Shown here: positions 33,963 through 42,432 of the stretch, piece by piece
How positions within the stretch are numbered: the stretch's first letter is position 1
Layout of the letters: every line of letters starts with the position of its first letter
Source: Halalkalicoccus sp. CG83
Lineage (GTDB): Archaea > Halobacteriota > Halobacteria > Halobacteriales > Halalkalicoccaceae
NCBI RefSeq assembly: GCF_037081715.1
Contig: NZ_JAZDDH010000001.1
Span: forward strand, 2,232,001 to 2,296,000
Length of the DNA stretch: 64,000 bases
Reading direction: 5' to 3'
Notes under the pieces: model-generated
The model's input: the letters and a program-made list of their open reading frames with translations, nothing else
The model's database searches: none
Told to the model about the DNA's origin: nothing
Translations under genes and position numbers: made by a program

Positions 33963-35077
33963 CAGGGCGTCCCCGCCTGCCGGACGTCGTTCGACTGGAC
34001 TTCCGATTCCGCGACGACCCACGCCAGCGTGCGAGTGGTCGCCGGGACGAGGGCCTCGACCCGGTCGGCGAAGGGATCTCCGTTCCGTCGATGGAGGAGA
34101 CGGACCGCGATGAGGCGTGCCCGGTCGTCCTCCTCGCTCCGCGTCGCATCGGCCAACAGCTCCCGCTCGCGGGTCCCGTCACACGAGTCGAGCGCGAGAT
34201 AGGTCGCACGGCGGATCGACGCCGAGGGATCGTCCACCAGCCGCTCGAACTCGAACAGCTCGCGAACGTCGGGATGCCACGCGTACTCGCCGAGCGCGAG
34301 GATGGCGGCCGTTCGAACGTCGGCGGACTCGTGATCCAGGAGCTCTCCGATCCAGACCACGGACGACGGGGAGACGACGGAGACGCATCGGCGGACGACC
34401 CGGAGTACCTGGACGAGCAGCGTGGGGCTCCACCCGTTCGCGTCGCTTCGGGCGGCGTCGAGGAGGTGTTCGGGTCGGTCGTTGGTGATTCGATAGAGCG
34501 TATCGATGCCCGACAGCGACAGGGGCTCGGTCCCCTCGCGCACGAGCAACCGGAGAGCAGCGTCGAGAGCCGCCGGTTCGTTCGTCCCGTAGAGGGTTCG
34601 AGCCGCCGCGAGCCGTATCGGCCGGGGTCGCGAGGCGTGTTCAAGGAGATAGGGGGGCGAAAGCCGGTGGTCGAGCAGTCTCGACCACACCAGCGCCCGG
34701 TGCTGTGCCGCCGGCTCTCCGGACTCGATACGGGTACGCAACCACCGCTCGTCCACGCCGAGTTCGCCGACGAGCCGCCGTAGCTTCGCGCCCTCGACCC
34801 CGCGGACGTTCCGCAGCAGCCCCTCCGCCAGGTCGAGCAGGATCGCGCGTTCGCGCCCCGAGAGACGTTCGACCCACCCGTCCCACGCCGGCTCATCCGC
34901 GGACAGCCGCTCGACGAGCGCGGATCTGAGCCCGGGCCGAAGCGCCGCGGCTCGCCTCCTCGAACGGTGTTGCACGATGGCGAGTCCGATCGTCACCGTG
35001 CCGATACAGGCGAGAAGGAGCCCGAGAACCGACACGATCCGGACCAGAACCGGGACGAGCGTCGTTTCGACGGGCAT
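33962..35077 (-). CDS. Membrane-anchored HEAT-repeat protein
   Basis: 371 aa from the ATG at 35077. One N-terminal helix (LVRIVSVLGLLLACIGTVTI) is followed by a basic stop-transfer RSRRR. The remainder is helical with HEAT-like repeats (SADVRTAAILALGEYAWHPD; DPSASIRRATYLALDSCDG). It probably forms a cytosolic protein-binding scaffold at the membrane. It overlaps the synthase gene and lies 14 bp after the response regulator, suggesting that it relays the regulator's signal to the synthase. That relay is inference. Confidence 0.8.
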   Translation of the reverse strand: MPVETTLVPVLVRIVSVLGLLLACIGTVTIGLAIVQHRSRRRAAALRPGLRSALVERLSADEPAWDGWVERLSGRERAILLDLAEGLLRNVRGVEGAKLRRLVGELGVDERWLRTRIESGEPAAQHRALVWSRLLDHRLSPPYLLEHASRPRPIRLAAARTLYGTNEPAALDAALRLLVREGTEPLSLSGIDTLYRITNDRPEHLLDAARSDANGWSPTLLVQVLRVVRRCVSVVSPSSVVWIGELLDHESADVRTAAILALGEYAWHPDVRELFEFERLVDDPSASIRRATYLALDSCDGTRERELLADATRSEEDDRARLIAVRLLHRRNGDPFADRVEALVPATTRTLAWVVAESEVQSNDVRQAGTP

Positions 35078-35091
35078 CACGGTGGCCACGG

Positions 35092-35481
35092 CTACGGCCG
35101 GCCGATCAGCTTGTCCGCCCGGGCGGCGAGTTCGCTCACGCTGAAGGGCTTCGCAACGTAATCGGTCGCGCCGAGCTCGAGCCCACGGACGACGTCGGTC
35201 TCCCGCGAACGGGCCGTGAGCATCAACACCGGCAGATCGCGGAGCGTTTCGCTCTCGTTGATGCGACCGAGGATCCGAAACCCGTCGAGCTTGGGCATCA
35301 TCACGTCGAGAATGAGGAGATCCGGCGGGGCGTCGTCGACGGAGTCGAGTCGCTCTAGATACGTCCAGCACGCCTCGCCGTCCTCGAACAGGGTGACCTC
35401 GAATCCGGCGCTCCGTAGCTTCGCCTCCAGCAGCCGACTGATGTCTTCGTCGTCTTCGGCGATGAGCACATGGGGTGTCAT
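35092..35481 (-). CDS. Single-domain response regulator (CheY-like)
   Basis: 129 aa, only a receiver domain. Acid pocket E9-D11 (EDDED), phospho-acceptor D59 in LLILDVMMPK, T89 in LMLTARS and K111 in VAKPF are all in place, so it should be phosphorylatable. There is no output domain, so it must act through protein contact, most likely with the HEAT protein encoded next. The cognate kinase is not in the immediate neighbourhood. Confidence 0.93.
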   Translation of the reverse strand: MTPHVLIAEDDEDISRLLEAKLRSAGFEVTLFEDGEACWTYLERLDSVDDAPPDLLILDVMMPKLDGFRILGRINESETLRDLPVLMLTARSRETDVVRGLELGATDYVAKPFSVSELAARADKLIGRP

Positions 35482-35681
35482 GTCTGGTGGAATGGAGTCG
35501 GCTGGAGCGTTTCGGCGAACGGTCGGAGTCGGTATCGAGGGACGGCACGTCGAGCGCGTCGTAGCCTCCGTACTTGTCGTCGGGTTCTACTCCGTCCTTC
35601 GCTCATCCGGTAATAGGCTTTCTGGGCACCGTTAGGGACGAACACGGCAGTCGGTCCCGGCGCGTTGAACGGGAGGTCCCC

Positions 35682-36115
35682 GTGACGATCACGGACGACC
35701 TGGAGCGGCTCGAGGCCGTCGCGATCCTGCGTCCCGTATCGCCAGACGACGCAGTCGATCTCCCCGGTACCGAACCGTTCGAGCGAGCCATCGGGCTGGT
35801 CTCGGGAACGACGGTCAGCGCGTCCTCCTCGCGTTCGAGACGTACGCCGGCCGTCTCCGCGAGGCCGGACTCATCGACGTAGAGGACGGTGACGTCCCCT
35901 TCGTTCATCGATCCGGAGACTGCGGGCACCATTTCCCGTTTCAGGTGGCGTTCGTCGGGGATAAGCGAGCGGGCCGTTTCCGGAACGGGATCGACGCCGA
36001 CTACCACGCCGTTACCGACTCCCCGTTTCGCGTCCGTTCGCCCGAGCGCGGCCGAACGCGTCCGGCCGGCGTGGGTGTGCTGACCACCCTGAAACCGGCC
36101 CCGACTGCCGCCTGA
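35682..36115 (+). pseudogene. Probable frameshifted gene of unknown function
   Basis: A GTG at 35682 has an almost perfect Shine-Dalgarno sequence (GGGAGGT) 7 bp upstream and opens an acidic frame (TITDDLERLEAVAILRPVS, to IGLVSGTTV). That frame then turns Ser/Arg-rich and stops at 35882. From the same point the neighbouring frame reads QRVLLAFETYAGRLREAGLI and HFPFQVAFVGDKRAGRF and continues to a stop at 36113-36115. A one-base shift near 35817 would restore a protein of about 144 aa. I do not recognise the family; a sequencing error is also possible. Confidence 0.45.
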
Positions 36116-36158
36116 AGAAGTCCTTTTTGACTGAGCCGGCTAGAGTCATCCGAGCTCC

Positions 36159-37604
36159 GTGTCTCGCGTTCCGAACCCGTTCAGGCTGCTGATCCTCTGG
36201 ATCGGCTTCGCCCTCGCGCGCGTCGGCCTCATCCAGCGCGAGCGGGCGCGCCGGACGACGGATCTCGCCTGGCCGCGGATCGTCACGGGACTGGCACGCA
36301 TGTCGAAGAACGCCGTCGACGTGGCGATGGTGGGGATCGCCGTCGGCTCGACCGCGATCGCGGGCGTCGGCTTCGCCTCGCCGTTCTGGGGGCTCGCGTT
36401 CGCGCTCGGGGGCGGGGTCGCCGGCGGGACGATCTCGCTGGTCTCCCAGCGCTACGGCGCCGACGCCGACGACGAACTCGCACAGGCGGTCCGCTCGAGC
36501 GTCGTGCTCGTGCTCGCGATCACGCTGCCGATCGCGGCGGCGTTCTGGACCCTCCCGACCGCGCTGATCGGACTGATCAGCGGCGATCCCGAGGCGATCG
36601 CGCTCGGCGCTTCGTATCTCGAGGTCGTCGCGCTCGGAGTTCCCTTCGCGGGGCTGAACCTGATCGGAAGCCGAACCCTCGTCGGCGCGGACGACGCCTG
36701 GACGCCGATGGTGCTTCGCGCGGGCGGAGCGGTCGTGAACGTCGCGCTCAACGCGGTGTTGATCTTCGGACTCGGCATGGGGGTCGTGGGCGCGGCGATC
36801 GGGACCGTCCTCGCCAACGTCGCCGTCGCGTCGGCGTTCGCGCTCGGACTGACGACCGGGCGCGTTCCCGGGGTCGGTGTCTTTCCGGTGACGGTCGACC
36901 CCGTCGGAACGTACGCCGACGTCGGGACGCTGCGCCAACTCGTCGAGATCGGCGCACCCCTGGTCGGGACGAACCTCGCCTGGCGGGTCGGCGAGTTCCC
37001 CCTGCTCGCGATCGTCGACGTCTTCGGGACGGCGGTGGTCGCGGCGTTCGTCGTCACCCAGCGCGTCCGCGGGCTGATGAACACGCCCGGCTGGGGCTTC
37101 GGGCTTGCCTCCTCGAGCCTCGTCGGCCAGGAGCTGGGTATCGACGACGAACGCACCGCGGAGGCCTACGGCCGCGAGATCATCCGCTTCGCGGCCGCCG
37201 TCTACGTCGTCTCGGGCGTGGTCGTCTTCGTTCTCGCCGAGCCGATCGCGATCGCGTTCGTCGGCGATCCCGCCGACCCGGCGGTGCCGATCGCGGTGAC
37301 GCTGATGTACGCCGCCTGTATCGGCATCGTCTTCCGCGGGATCTCCCGTGCGGCGACCGGCCCGCTTCGCGCCAGCGGCGACACCCGATGGCCGTTCTAC
37401 GCCCAGATGCTGGGGATGTACGTCTTCGCCATCCCGCTCGCGTACGCCGGCGCGGTGACGCCGTTGGGGCTCGCCGGGCTGGTACTTGCGATCATCACGG
37501 AGATGGTCGTCCCCGCCGGCGTGAACTACTATCGCTTCGCGAGCGGCGAGTGGAAGGCGATCAGCCGGGAGTACCGGCCGGACGCCGCTCCCGGTAGCGA
37601 TTGA
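36159..37604 (+). CDS. MATE family efflux transporter
   Basis: 481 aa from a GTG at 36159. About 12 hydrophobic helices in two similar halves. MATE features include MSKNAVDVAMVGIAVGSTAI with the first-helix loop, GGTISLVSQRYGA, and in the second half GWGFGLASSSLVGQELGI. It exports cationic drugs or metabolites using Na+ or H+ gradients. It is a single-gene unit preceded by the probable pseudogene. Confidence 0.9.
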   Translation: MSRVPNPFRLLILWIGFALARVGLIQRERARRTTDLAWPRIVTGLARMSKNAVDVAMVGIAVGSTAIAGVGFASPFWGLAFALGGGVAGGTISLVSQRYGADADDELAQAVRSSVVLVLAITLPIAAAFWTLPTALIGLISGDPEAIALGASYLEVVALGVPFAGLNLIGSRTLVGADDAWTPMVLRAGGAVVNVALNAVLIFGLGMGVVGAAIGTVLANVAVASAFALGLTTGRVPGVGVFPVTVDPVGTYADVGTLRQLVEIGAPLVGTNLAWRVGEFPLLAIVDVFGTAVVAAFVVTQRVRGLMNTPGWGFGLASSSLVGQELGIDDERTAEAYGREIIRFAAAVYVVSGVVVFVLAEPIAIAFVGDPADPAVPIAVTLMYAACIGIVFRGISRAATGPLRASGDTRWPFYAQMLGMYVFAIPLAYAGAVTPLGLAGLVLAIITEMVVPAGVNYYRFASGEWKAISREYRPDAAPGSD

Positions 37605-37622
37605 CGATCGGAGCGACGGGAA

Positions 37623-37814
37623 TCAGAGCGCGACGATCACGAGGAGAACGAGGAGCACGGCGGCCGCGGCGATGGTGTACTTGATCCGGTCGTCGTCGAG
37701 GAGTCCGCCCTCGTCGCCGTGATACGGACTCAGGACGGTGTTACCGCACGACCGGCACTTGCTCGGGTTGCGTCGGTGGACGGTCCCACAGTGGTCGCAT
37801 TTCCACTTCGCCAT
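37623..37814 (-). CDS. Small zinc-ribbon membrane protein
   Basis: 63 aa. It starts with a zinc ribbon (WKCDHCGTVHRRNPSKCRSC: CxxC twice) and ends with a single hydrophobic helix (TIAAAAVLLVLLVIVAL). The orientation and partners are unknown. Small zinc-finger plus C-terminal anchor proteins are common in haloarchaea. Confidence 0.7.
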   Translation of the reverse strand: MAKWKCDHCGTVHRRNPSKCRSCGNTVLSPYHGDEGGLLDDDRIKYTIAAAAVLLVLLVIVAL

Positions 37815-37865
37815 TGACCTCCGTACGTCTCCGCCCTACATAGGGCCGACGGCCACCAACGATAT

Positions 37866-39224
37866 ATGCCAGAAAACATAATATATCCTATGTTTTTGTC
37901 TGGGTTGGTTAGGGACGGATCCGATCGCCGCGGTCAGTCGGAGGTCATCGGGGTGGTGCTCCTGTTGTCGGTCACGGTGATCGGGGTCACGGCGGTCGTC
38001 GCAAGCGGTGCTGCAGTGCTCGGTGATGCACAGACTGACTCTCGGATAGCGCAGACGGAGAACTCGATGTCCCAGATGAGTTCGAAAGCCGGGCTCGTCG
38101 CGCTCGGTCAGTCGGGAACGCGTGCGTTCGACCTCGGGAACCTCGGCGACGGAACGGTCGACGTTCGTAAGGACGCCGGCACGGTGACGGTGAGTCACGT
38201 CGATGAGGCGAACAACAGAGAGGAACTGCACCGAGGATCATACGGGGCAGTCGTCGCGACGGTCGGCGATACGGAGATCGCCTACCAGGGTGGCGGCGTC
38301 TGGAGGAAGGACGACGACAGAAGCGTCATGGTATCCCCGCCCGAGTACCACTACCAGCAACGAACGCTCACCTTCCCGATCGTCCGCGTCGTCGGTGACG
38401 GGCATGCCAACGGCCCGGTACGGGGACGGCTGACCGGAGCCGGAGGCACCGGTTCGATCTATCCCGACGGCACCGTAGAGCGGGCGAATCCCCTAGAGGA
38501 CGGGAAGGTGGTCATAGAGATCCAAAGCGAGTACTACCAGGGCTGGTACGACTTCTTCGAGGCTCGGACCGAGGGTACGGTCGAGATCGACGACACGAAT
38601 CGAACCGTTACCGTTGAACTGGATATCCCGTTCCAAACGAGCATCGAAAACGCAGTAACGACCACGTCACCCGACGGTATCACCACGAACGGGGCGGACA
38701 AACCGAATCCGCATCGAGAGGGGGTCAACTATCCGTCAGCCAGGGGAAACTACTACGCGTCCGGCGAGGGGATTCCGGAAACGCTGACGGTGAACACCGG
38801 TGGACAACCGGTTAACGTCGTGATCGATGGGAGTTTCGAACCGGCCGATATCGTCATCAACGGCGGCGGCACCGTCTCGCTCTACGTCAACGGCGAGTTC
38901 AACCTTCAGGGGAACGACGCGATCAACGAGGGAGGCGATCCGTCACAGCTGTTCGTCTACATACATTCGAGCGCGAGCAGTAGTCAACAAGGGACGCCGT
39001 CGTTCACCGGCGTCATCTACGCCCCGAACACGGACCTCACGCTGGGCGGGACCACGGATTTCGAGGGAGCACTCATCGCGGACTCGCTACACATCAACGG
39101 GAACGCAGGGACCTTCACATATGATCCCTCGCTCTCGGCGTTCGACATCGAGATCACGAATTCTCCTGATACGATCACGTATCTACACGTCACGGAGAAC
39201 GAAGTCGAAGTCGAACTCCGATAA
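37866..39224 (+). CDS. Pilin-like protein with PilX-like C-terminal domain
   Basis: 452 aa. The archaeal prepilin signature DRRGQSEVIGVVLLLSVTVI begins at about residue 20; cleavage after the Gly is expected. Residues 60-210 resemble the gene at 39227 (DTEIAYQGGGVWRKDDDRSV versus DTEIAYELGAIVRTSDGGSV), a family I recall as DUF7289. The C-terminal 200 residues (SFTGVIYAPNTDLTLGG, EGALIADSLHINGN) resemble the domain at the end of bacterial PilX-type proteins. It is convergent with the pilus operon and probably supplies a structural or tip component. Confidence 0.75.
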   Translation: MPENIIYPMFLSGLVRDGSDRRGQSEVIGVVLLLSVTVIGVTAVVASGAAVLGDAQTDSRIAQTENSMSQMSSKAGLVALGQSGTRAFDLGNLGDGTVDVRKDAGTVTVSHVDEANNREELHRGSYGAVVATVGDTEIAYQGGGVWRKDDDRSVMVSPPEYHYQQRTLTFPIVRVVGDGHANGPVRGRLTGAGGTGSIYPDGTVERANPLEDGKVVIEIQSEYYQGWYDFFEARTEGTVEIDDTNRTVTVELDIPFQTSIENAVTTTSPDGITTNGADKPNPHREGVNYPSARGNYYASGEGIPETLTVNTGGQPVNVVIDGSFEPADIVINGGGTVSLYVNGEFNLQGNDAINEGGDPSQLFVYIHSSASSSQQGTPSFTGVIYAPNTDLTLGGTTDFEGALIADSLHINGNAGTFTYDPSLSAFDIEITNSPDTITYLHVTENEVEVELR

Positions 39225-39226
39225 CC

Positions 39227-39949
39227 TCAGACGAGACGAAGGCGCACCCACGTCACCGGGACGTACGTCTCGCCTCCGGTGACGGTGTATTCGACCGTGT
39301 TGCCCGTCCGAGCAACGGAACCCCCCTGTTGGTCGGCTGCCCGTTCGAAGTACCGTTCCCAGGCGTCCGCCCGTGGTGACTCAACCGTGAGCGTCAGGTC
39401 GGTCGTCGTTCGAGCGTGGAGGATCTCCGTGTGCTGATGCGACCCGCGAACGAGCACGGTCCGGTGTCCGCTGATCGAGGTCTGATCGCTCGGTTTCGTC
39501 GTGACGAGCAGTGGAACTGACGACCGATCGTCGTTCAGGACGTAGCCGGGATCGGTGAGCATCACGCTTCCGCCGTCGCTGGTTCGGACGATCGCACCCA
39601 GTTCGTACGCGATCTCGGTATCGCCGTTACCGTAGACCAGAGGTCGGGTTTCGATCGTCGATACCGCGCCACCCACATCGATCGTGACCGACGTCGGTTC
39701 TCCGAATCCCAGCCGCCCGCCGCTCAATCGTACCTCCGTCGCTCGGCTCGGCGCGCCATGGCGTTGGACCTCCTGGACGTTGGTATCGAGGACGTCGAAC
39801 GCGCGTTCGACGTTGTTGATCTGCTCGATCCGTTGTGCGTCCTGCAGACCGCCGAATCCGGCGGTGAAGACGATTGCGATCGTCATCGTGATCAGCGAGA
39901 AGACGAGCACGAATCCGATCACCTCGCTGACCCCGCGATCGTCCATCAT
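39227..39949 (-). CDS. Pilin-like protein of the type IV pilus operon (DUF7289-like)
   Basis: 240 aa. The N-terminus DDRGVSEVIGFVLVFSLITM is a class III (archaeal) prepilin signal, followed by a beta-rich domain. It is a shorter paralogue of the 37866 protein. It is the last gene of the minus-strand operon; its start overlaps the stop of the preceding gene, so it is co-translated. Probably exported and assembled with the PilB/PilC machine encoded upstream. Confidence 0.75.
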   Translation of the reverse strand: MMDDRGVSEVIGFVLVFSLITMTIAIVFTAGFGGLQDAQRIEQINNVERAFDVLDTNVQEVQRHGAPSRATEVRLSGGRLGFGEPTSVTIDVGGAVSTIETRPLVYGNGDTEIAYELGAIVRTSDGGSVMLTDPGYVLNDDRSSVPLLVTTKPSDQTSISGHRTVLVRGSHQHTEILHARTTTDLTLTVESPRADAWERYFERAADQQGGSVARTGNTVEYTVTGGETYVPVTWVRLRLV

Positions 39950-40389
39950 GCGCTCTCGACCACCAACCTATCGTCTCCGTTCCGCTCGATCAGTACGTTC
40001 CCACCTCGAACCGTTCGCTCGGTTTCGACGGCCGTACCGTCCGAGACCGTGAACTGAACGGAGACGGACACCACTGGATCGGTCGTCCGCAACACGATCG
40101 TATCACCGGCAACGTCGATCGTGTATCCGGTCCCTGCGACCCGAGTGGGAAGCGCCGACTCGATTCGAACCTCAGCGGTGTTTCCCTTGGCGACCGTCGC
40201 CAGCCGATCCGCGCTCTCGATGTTCGCGGCGAGCTGCTGGCCGAGAACGTCGAGCTCCGAGCGGATCGCCTCCTCGGACTGTGTCTCGATGAGCCCGCCA
40301 GCCGAGACGGCCAGCCCCGAGAGCAGTAGCGTCGCGATCGTGAGCGTCAGCACGTAGTTGACGGCCACTGAGACCGCTCGGTCGGTCAT
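39946..40389 (-). CDS. Pilus operon small membrane-anchored protein (DUF7266-like)
   Basis: 147 aa. The short basic N-terminus (MTDRAVSVAVNYVLTLTIAT) leads into one hydrophobic helix, then a beta-rich extracellular domain. It matches the conserved haloarchaeal family always found in this pilus-like operon. Overlapping starts and stops on both sides show tight translational coupling. A minor pilin or assembly role is likely. Confidence 0.7.
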   Translation of the reverse strand: MTDRAVSVAVNYVLTLTIATLLLSGLAVSAGGLIETQSEEAIRSELDVLGQQLAANIESADRLATVAKGNTAEVRIESALPTRVAGTGYTIDVAGDTIVLRTTDPVVSVSVQFTVSDGTAVETERTVRGGNVLIERNGDDRLVVESA

Positions 40390-41348
40390 GGCTCCCCCTC
40401 CGGAACGATCGTCTCCTCGGTGGCGAACCGCAGCTCCGACGTCTCGTAGTGGATCCCGAGGTCGACGCTCGCGACGGGATAGGTGTAGTACGGATCCCCG
40501 CCGGACCCGCCGTCGTACTCGGTCAGGTCGCTCTCGCTCGCCGTCCCGGTGGCGTGGAGTTCGAACGTGCCGACGACTCGGTCTCCGTTCGTGTATCGAA
40601 GCTCGCCCCCGCCCGGCGTAGGAGTCTCGATGTCGTTGTCCTCCGATCCGCCGTCGGTCTCGATCGATCCCTCGACGAGGTCGATTCGGAGGGGTGCCTC
40701 CTCGTAACCGTACTCGTAGATCGATAGCTCCTCTCCCTCGACCGTCACCACGATCCGTTCTTCGATTACCGTATCCCCTTCCTCGTTCTGGACTTCGACC
40801 TCGATTACCTCGATCTCCATCGACCAGCCGCCGATGTCGATTCGGAATGGCTCGCTATTCTCCGTGTACTCGTCGGGAGTGGCGGTCATTACGAACCGTT
40901 CGAACTCGGTCACCTCCGTCATGACCGTCCAGCCGGCGCCTCCTGCGGCGTCGGTGAACGCTCCTGAGTCGTTCTGCCAGATACGAGGCGACGACTCATC
41001 GGTCTGGATTTGAGAGGATCGTATCTCCGCTATCGTGCCGCGCTCGAGGTGTCGTTCCGATAACGTCCCGTCGATCTCCTCGATACCCGTCTCGACCCCA
41101 TCAGCCGGCGGACGTCCCTCGTCGTAGTGCTCGTTCTCCCGTTCGATCAACTCCTCGACGCTGCCGACCACGGTCGATCGGTACTCGATCGCGTCGCCGG
41201 CTCCCGAATCGATCCCGCGCGTCGCCAGGTTCTCGGTGTAGATGACGGTGTTGAGCAGGAGGACGAGCACGACCAGAATCACCGCAACGGTCAGTCCGGC
41301 GACGAGGATGAGCTGTCCGCGGTCGCGAGATTGGGTCACAACCGCCAT
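40386..41348 (-). CDS. Pilus operon protein with N-terminal helix (DUF7261-like)
   Basis: 320 aa. The start RDRGQLILVAGLTVAVILVV resembles a prepilin or TadE-like anchor, and the rest is an acidic extracellular domain. The Gly-Gln at the helix entrance fits a prepilin peptidase site. It is co-translated with its neighbours (overlaps of 4 and 13 bp). It corresponds to the family I recall as DUF7261 from haloarchaeal pilus loci. Function unproven. Confidence 0.7.
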   Translation of the reverse strand: MAVVTQSRDRGQLILVAGLTVAVILVVLVLLLNTVIYTENLATRGIDSGAGDAIEYRSTVVGSVEELIERENEHYDEGRPPADGVETGIEEIDGTLSERHLERGTIAEIRSSQIQTDESSPRIWQNDSGAFTDAAGGAGWTVMTEVTEFERFVMTATPDEYTENSEPFRIDIGGWSMEIEVIEVEVQNEEGDTVIEERIVVTVEGEELSIYEYGYEEAPLRIDLVEGSIETDGGSEDNDIETPTPGGGELRYTNGDRVVGTFELHATGTASESDLTEYDGGSGGDPYYTYPVASVDLGIHYETSELRFATEETIVPEGEP

Positions 41349-41941
41349 ACGACGATGCGCACCTCCACGACGTTGTACAGCTGACCGTCCGGATCGACGT
41401 CGGCAGCGTAGAACGCGCCATCGTCGAGTTCATCGAGCGTCGTCCCCGCGTTCGTGCCACCGCTGACCCCGGTCGAATCGTAGAGGGCGACCGACCGAGT
41501 CGCGGCGACGGCGTTGTCGCTCGGCGATCCCATCTCCACCATTCGGATCTCCTCCGTTCCGGATTTACCGTCCCGATAGGTGAGGTCGATGTTGTATGCG
41601 AGGTGATTATCATTGAAGACCTCCAGAACGGAAGCGAGCGGGTGTTCTGCTCCGGTCGGCGTCTCGGTGTAATACCTCCGATCGGTATGAGTCCCAACGA
41701 AGCCGTTCTCCTCGTCCTCCCAGTAGACGACCGCAGCATGGAGCGAGCCGTCCTCAGCGGTCGTCGAGAGCAGATTCTGCGCGAGCGTCCGGTGTTGGTT
41801 CTCGATGTGTTGGTTGGACGTGCTCGCCGAGAGCGGCGTCACGGCCGTCGCCTGCGCGGCGAAGACGAGCCCTGCGACGAGGATCAGTGCGGCGACGAAC
41901 GCCTCGAGCGTATGGGCCTGGGCGCGATCCACGGTCACCAC
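41336..41941 (-). CDS. Pilus operon protein (DUF7288-like)
   Basis: 201 aa starting with a GTG at 41941; in-frame GTGs at 41938 and 41932 are alternatives. RAQAHTLEAFVAALILVAGL is a prepilin-like entry into one membrane helix, followed by a soluble external domain. It is embedded in the operon with overlaps on both sides. Function as a minor pilin is inferred from context. Confidence 0.7.
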   Translation of the reverse strand: MVTVDRAQAHTLEAFVAALILVAGLVFAAQATAVTPLSASTSNQHIENQHRTLAQNLLSTTAEDGSLHAAVVYWEDEENGFVGTHTDRRYYTETPTGAEHPLASVLEVFNDNHLAYNIDLTYRDGKSGTEEIRMVEMGSPSDNAVAATRSVALYDSTGVSGGTNAGTTLDELDDGAFYAADVDPDGQLYNVVEVRIVVWRL

Positions 41942-42432
41942 ACCCTCACCCTGAGTTCGTACGTTTCCCCCTCGATCGAGACGACGCGCTGTGAAACGGT
42001 GTCCGAACCGGCCGATGGCGGGTCATCACCACGCTGCATAGTGATGTTCTCAGTAGGCACCTCGTCGGGCTCTCCGATCGTGATCTGAGCGTTTTTCCAC
42101 TCCTGCAGTCCGAGCAGTGCGGTCAGATCGTCGATCTGCGCGTGATCGAAACCACAGCCGTGGTTCTCGGCCCGTACCTCGTCCTCGTCGAAGAACGCTG
42201 CCGTACAGGCCGTACTCAGCACGCCCGGATTCGCGGGATCCTCGACGAGGGCGTACTCGGCGAGATACGCCGCGCTCCGATCCGCGATCAGGGCGTCGTT
42301 CACCCCCGATCCGCCGAACGGAGCGAACATCGACGGGACGAACGCGAACACGAACCCGACGGCGATCAGGAAGACCGTCGCGCCGACGAGGAAGTCGATC
42401 CCTGTCTGGGCTCTCTCCCCTCGTTCCCTCAT
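41935..42432 (-). CDS. Pilus operon protein (DUF7287-like)
   Basis: 165 aa. RGERAQTGIDFLVGATVFLI gives the pilin-like N-terminal helix. The external domain contains two Cys (ACTAAF and HGCGFD) that could form a disulfide. It overlaps the PilC gene by 4 bp and the following gene by 7 bp. Conserved in this order in haloarchaeal pilus loci as I remember them. Confidence 0.7.
   Translation of the reverse strand: MRERGERAQTGIDFLVGATVFLIAVGFVFAFVPSMFAPFGGSGVNDALIADRSAAYLAEYALVEDPANPGVLSTACTAAFFDEDEVRAENHGCGFDHAQIDDLTALLGLQEWKNAQITIGEPDEVPTENITMQRGDDPPSAGSDTVSQRVVSIEGETYELRVRVW

Noticed and set aside
33082-34896. 604-codon Arg/Ser-rich minus-strand frame
   Set aside because: It runs out of frame through both the glycosyltransferase and HEAT genes, which have clear motifs and a 4-bp coupled junction.
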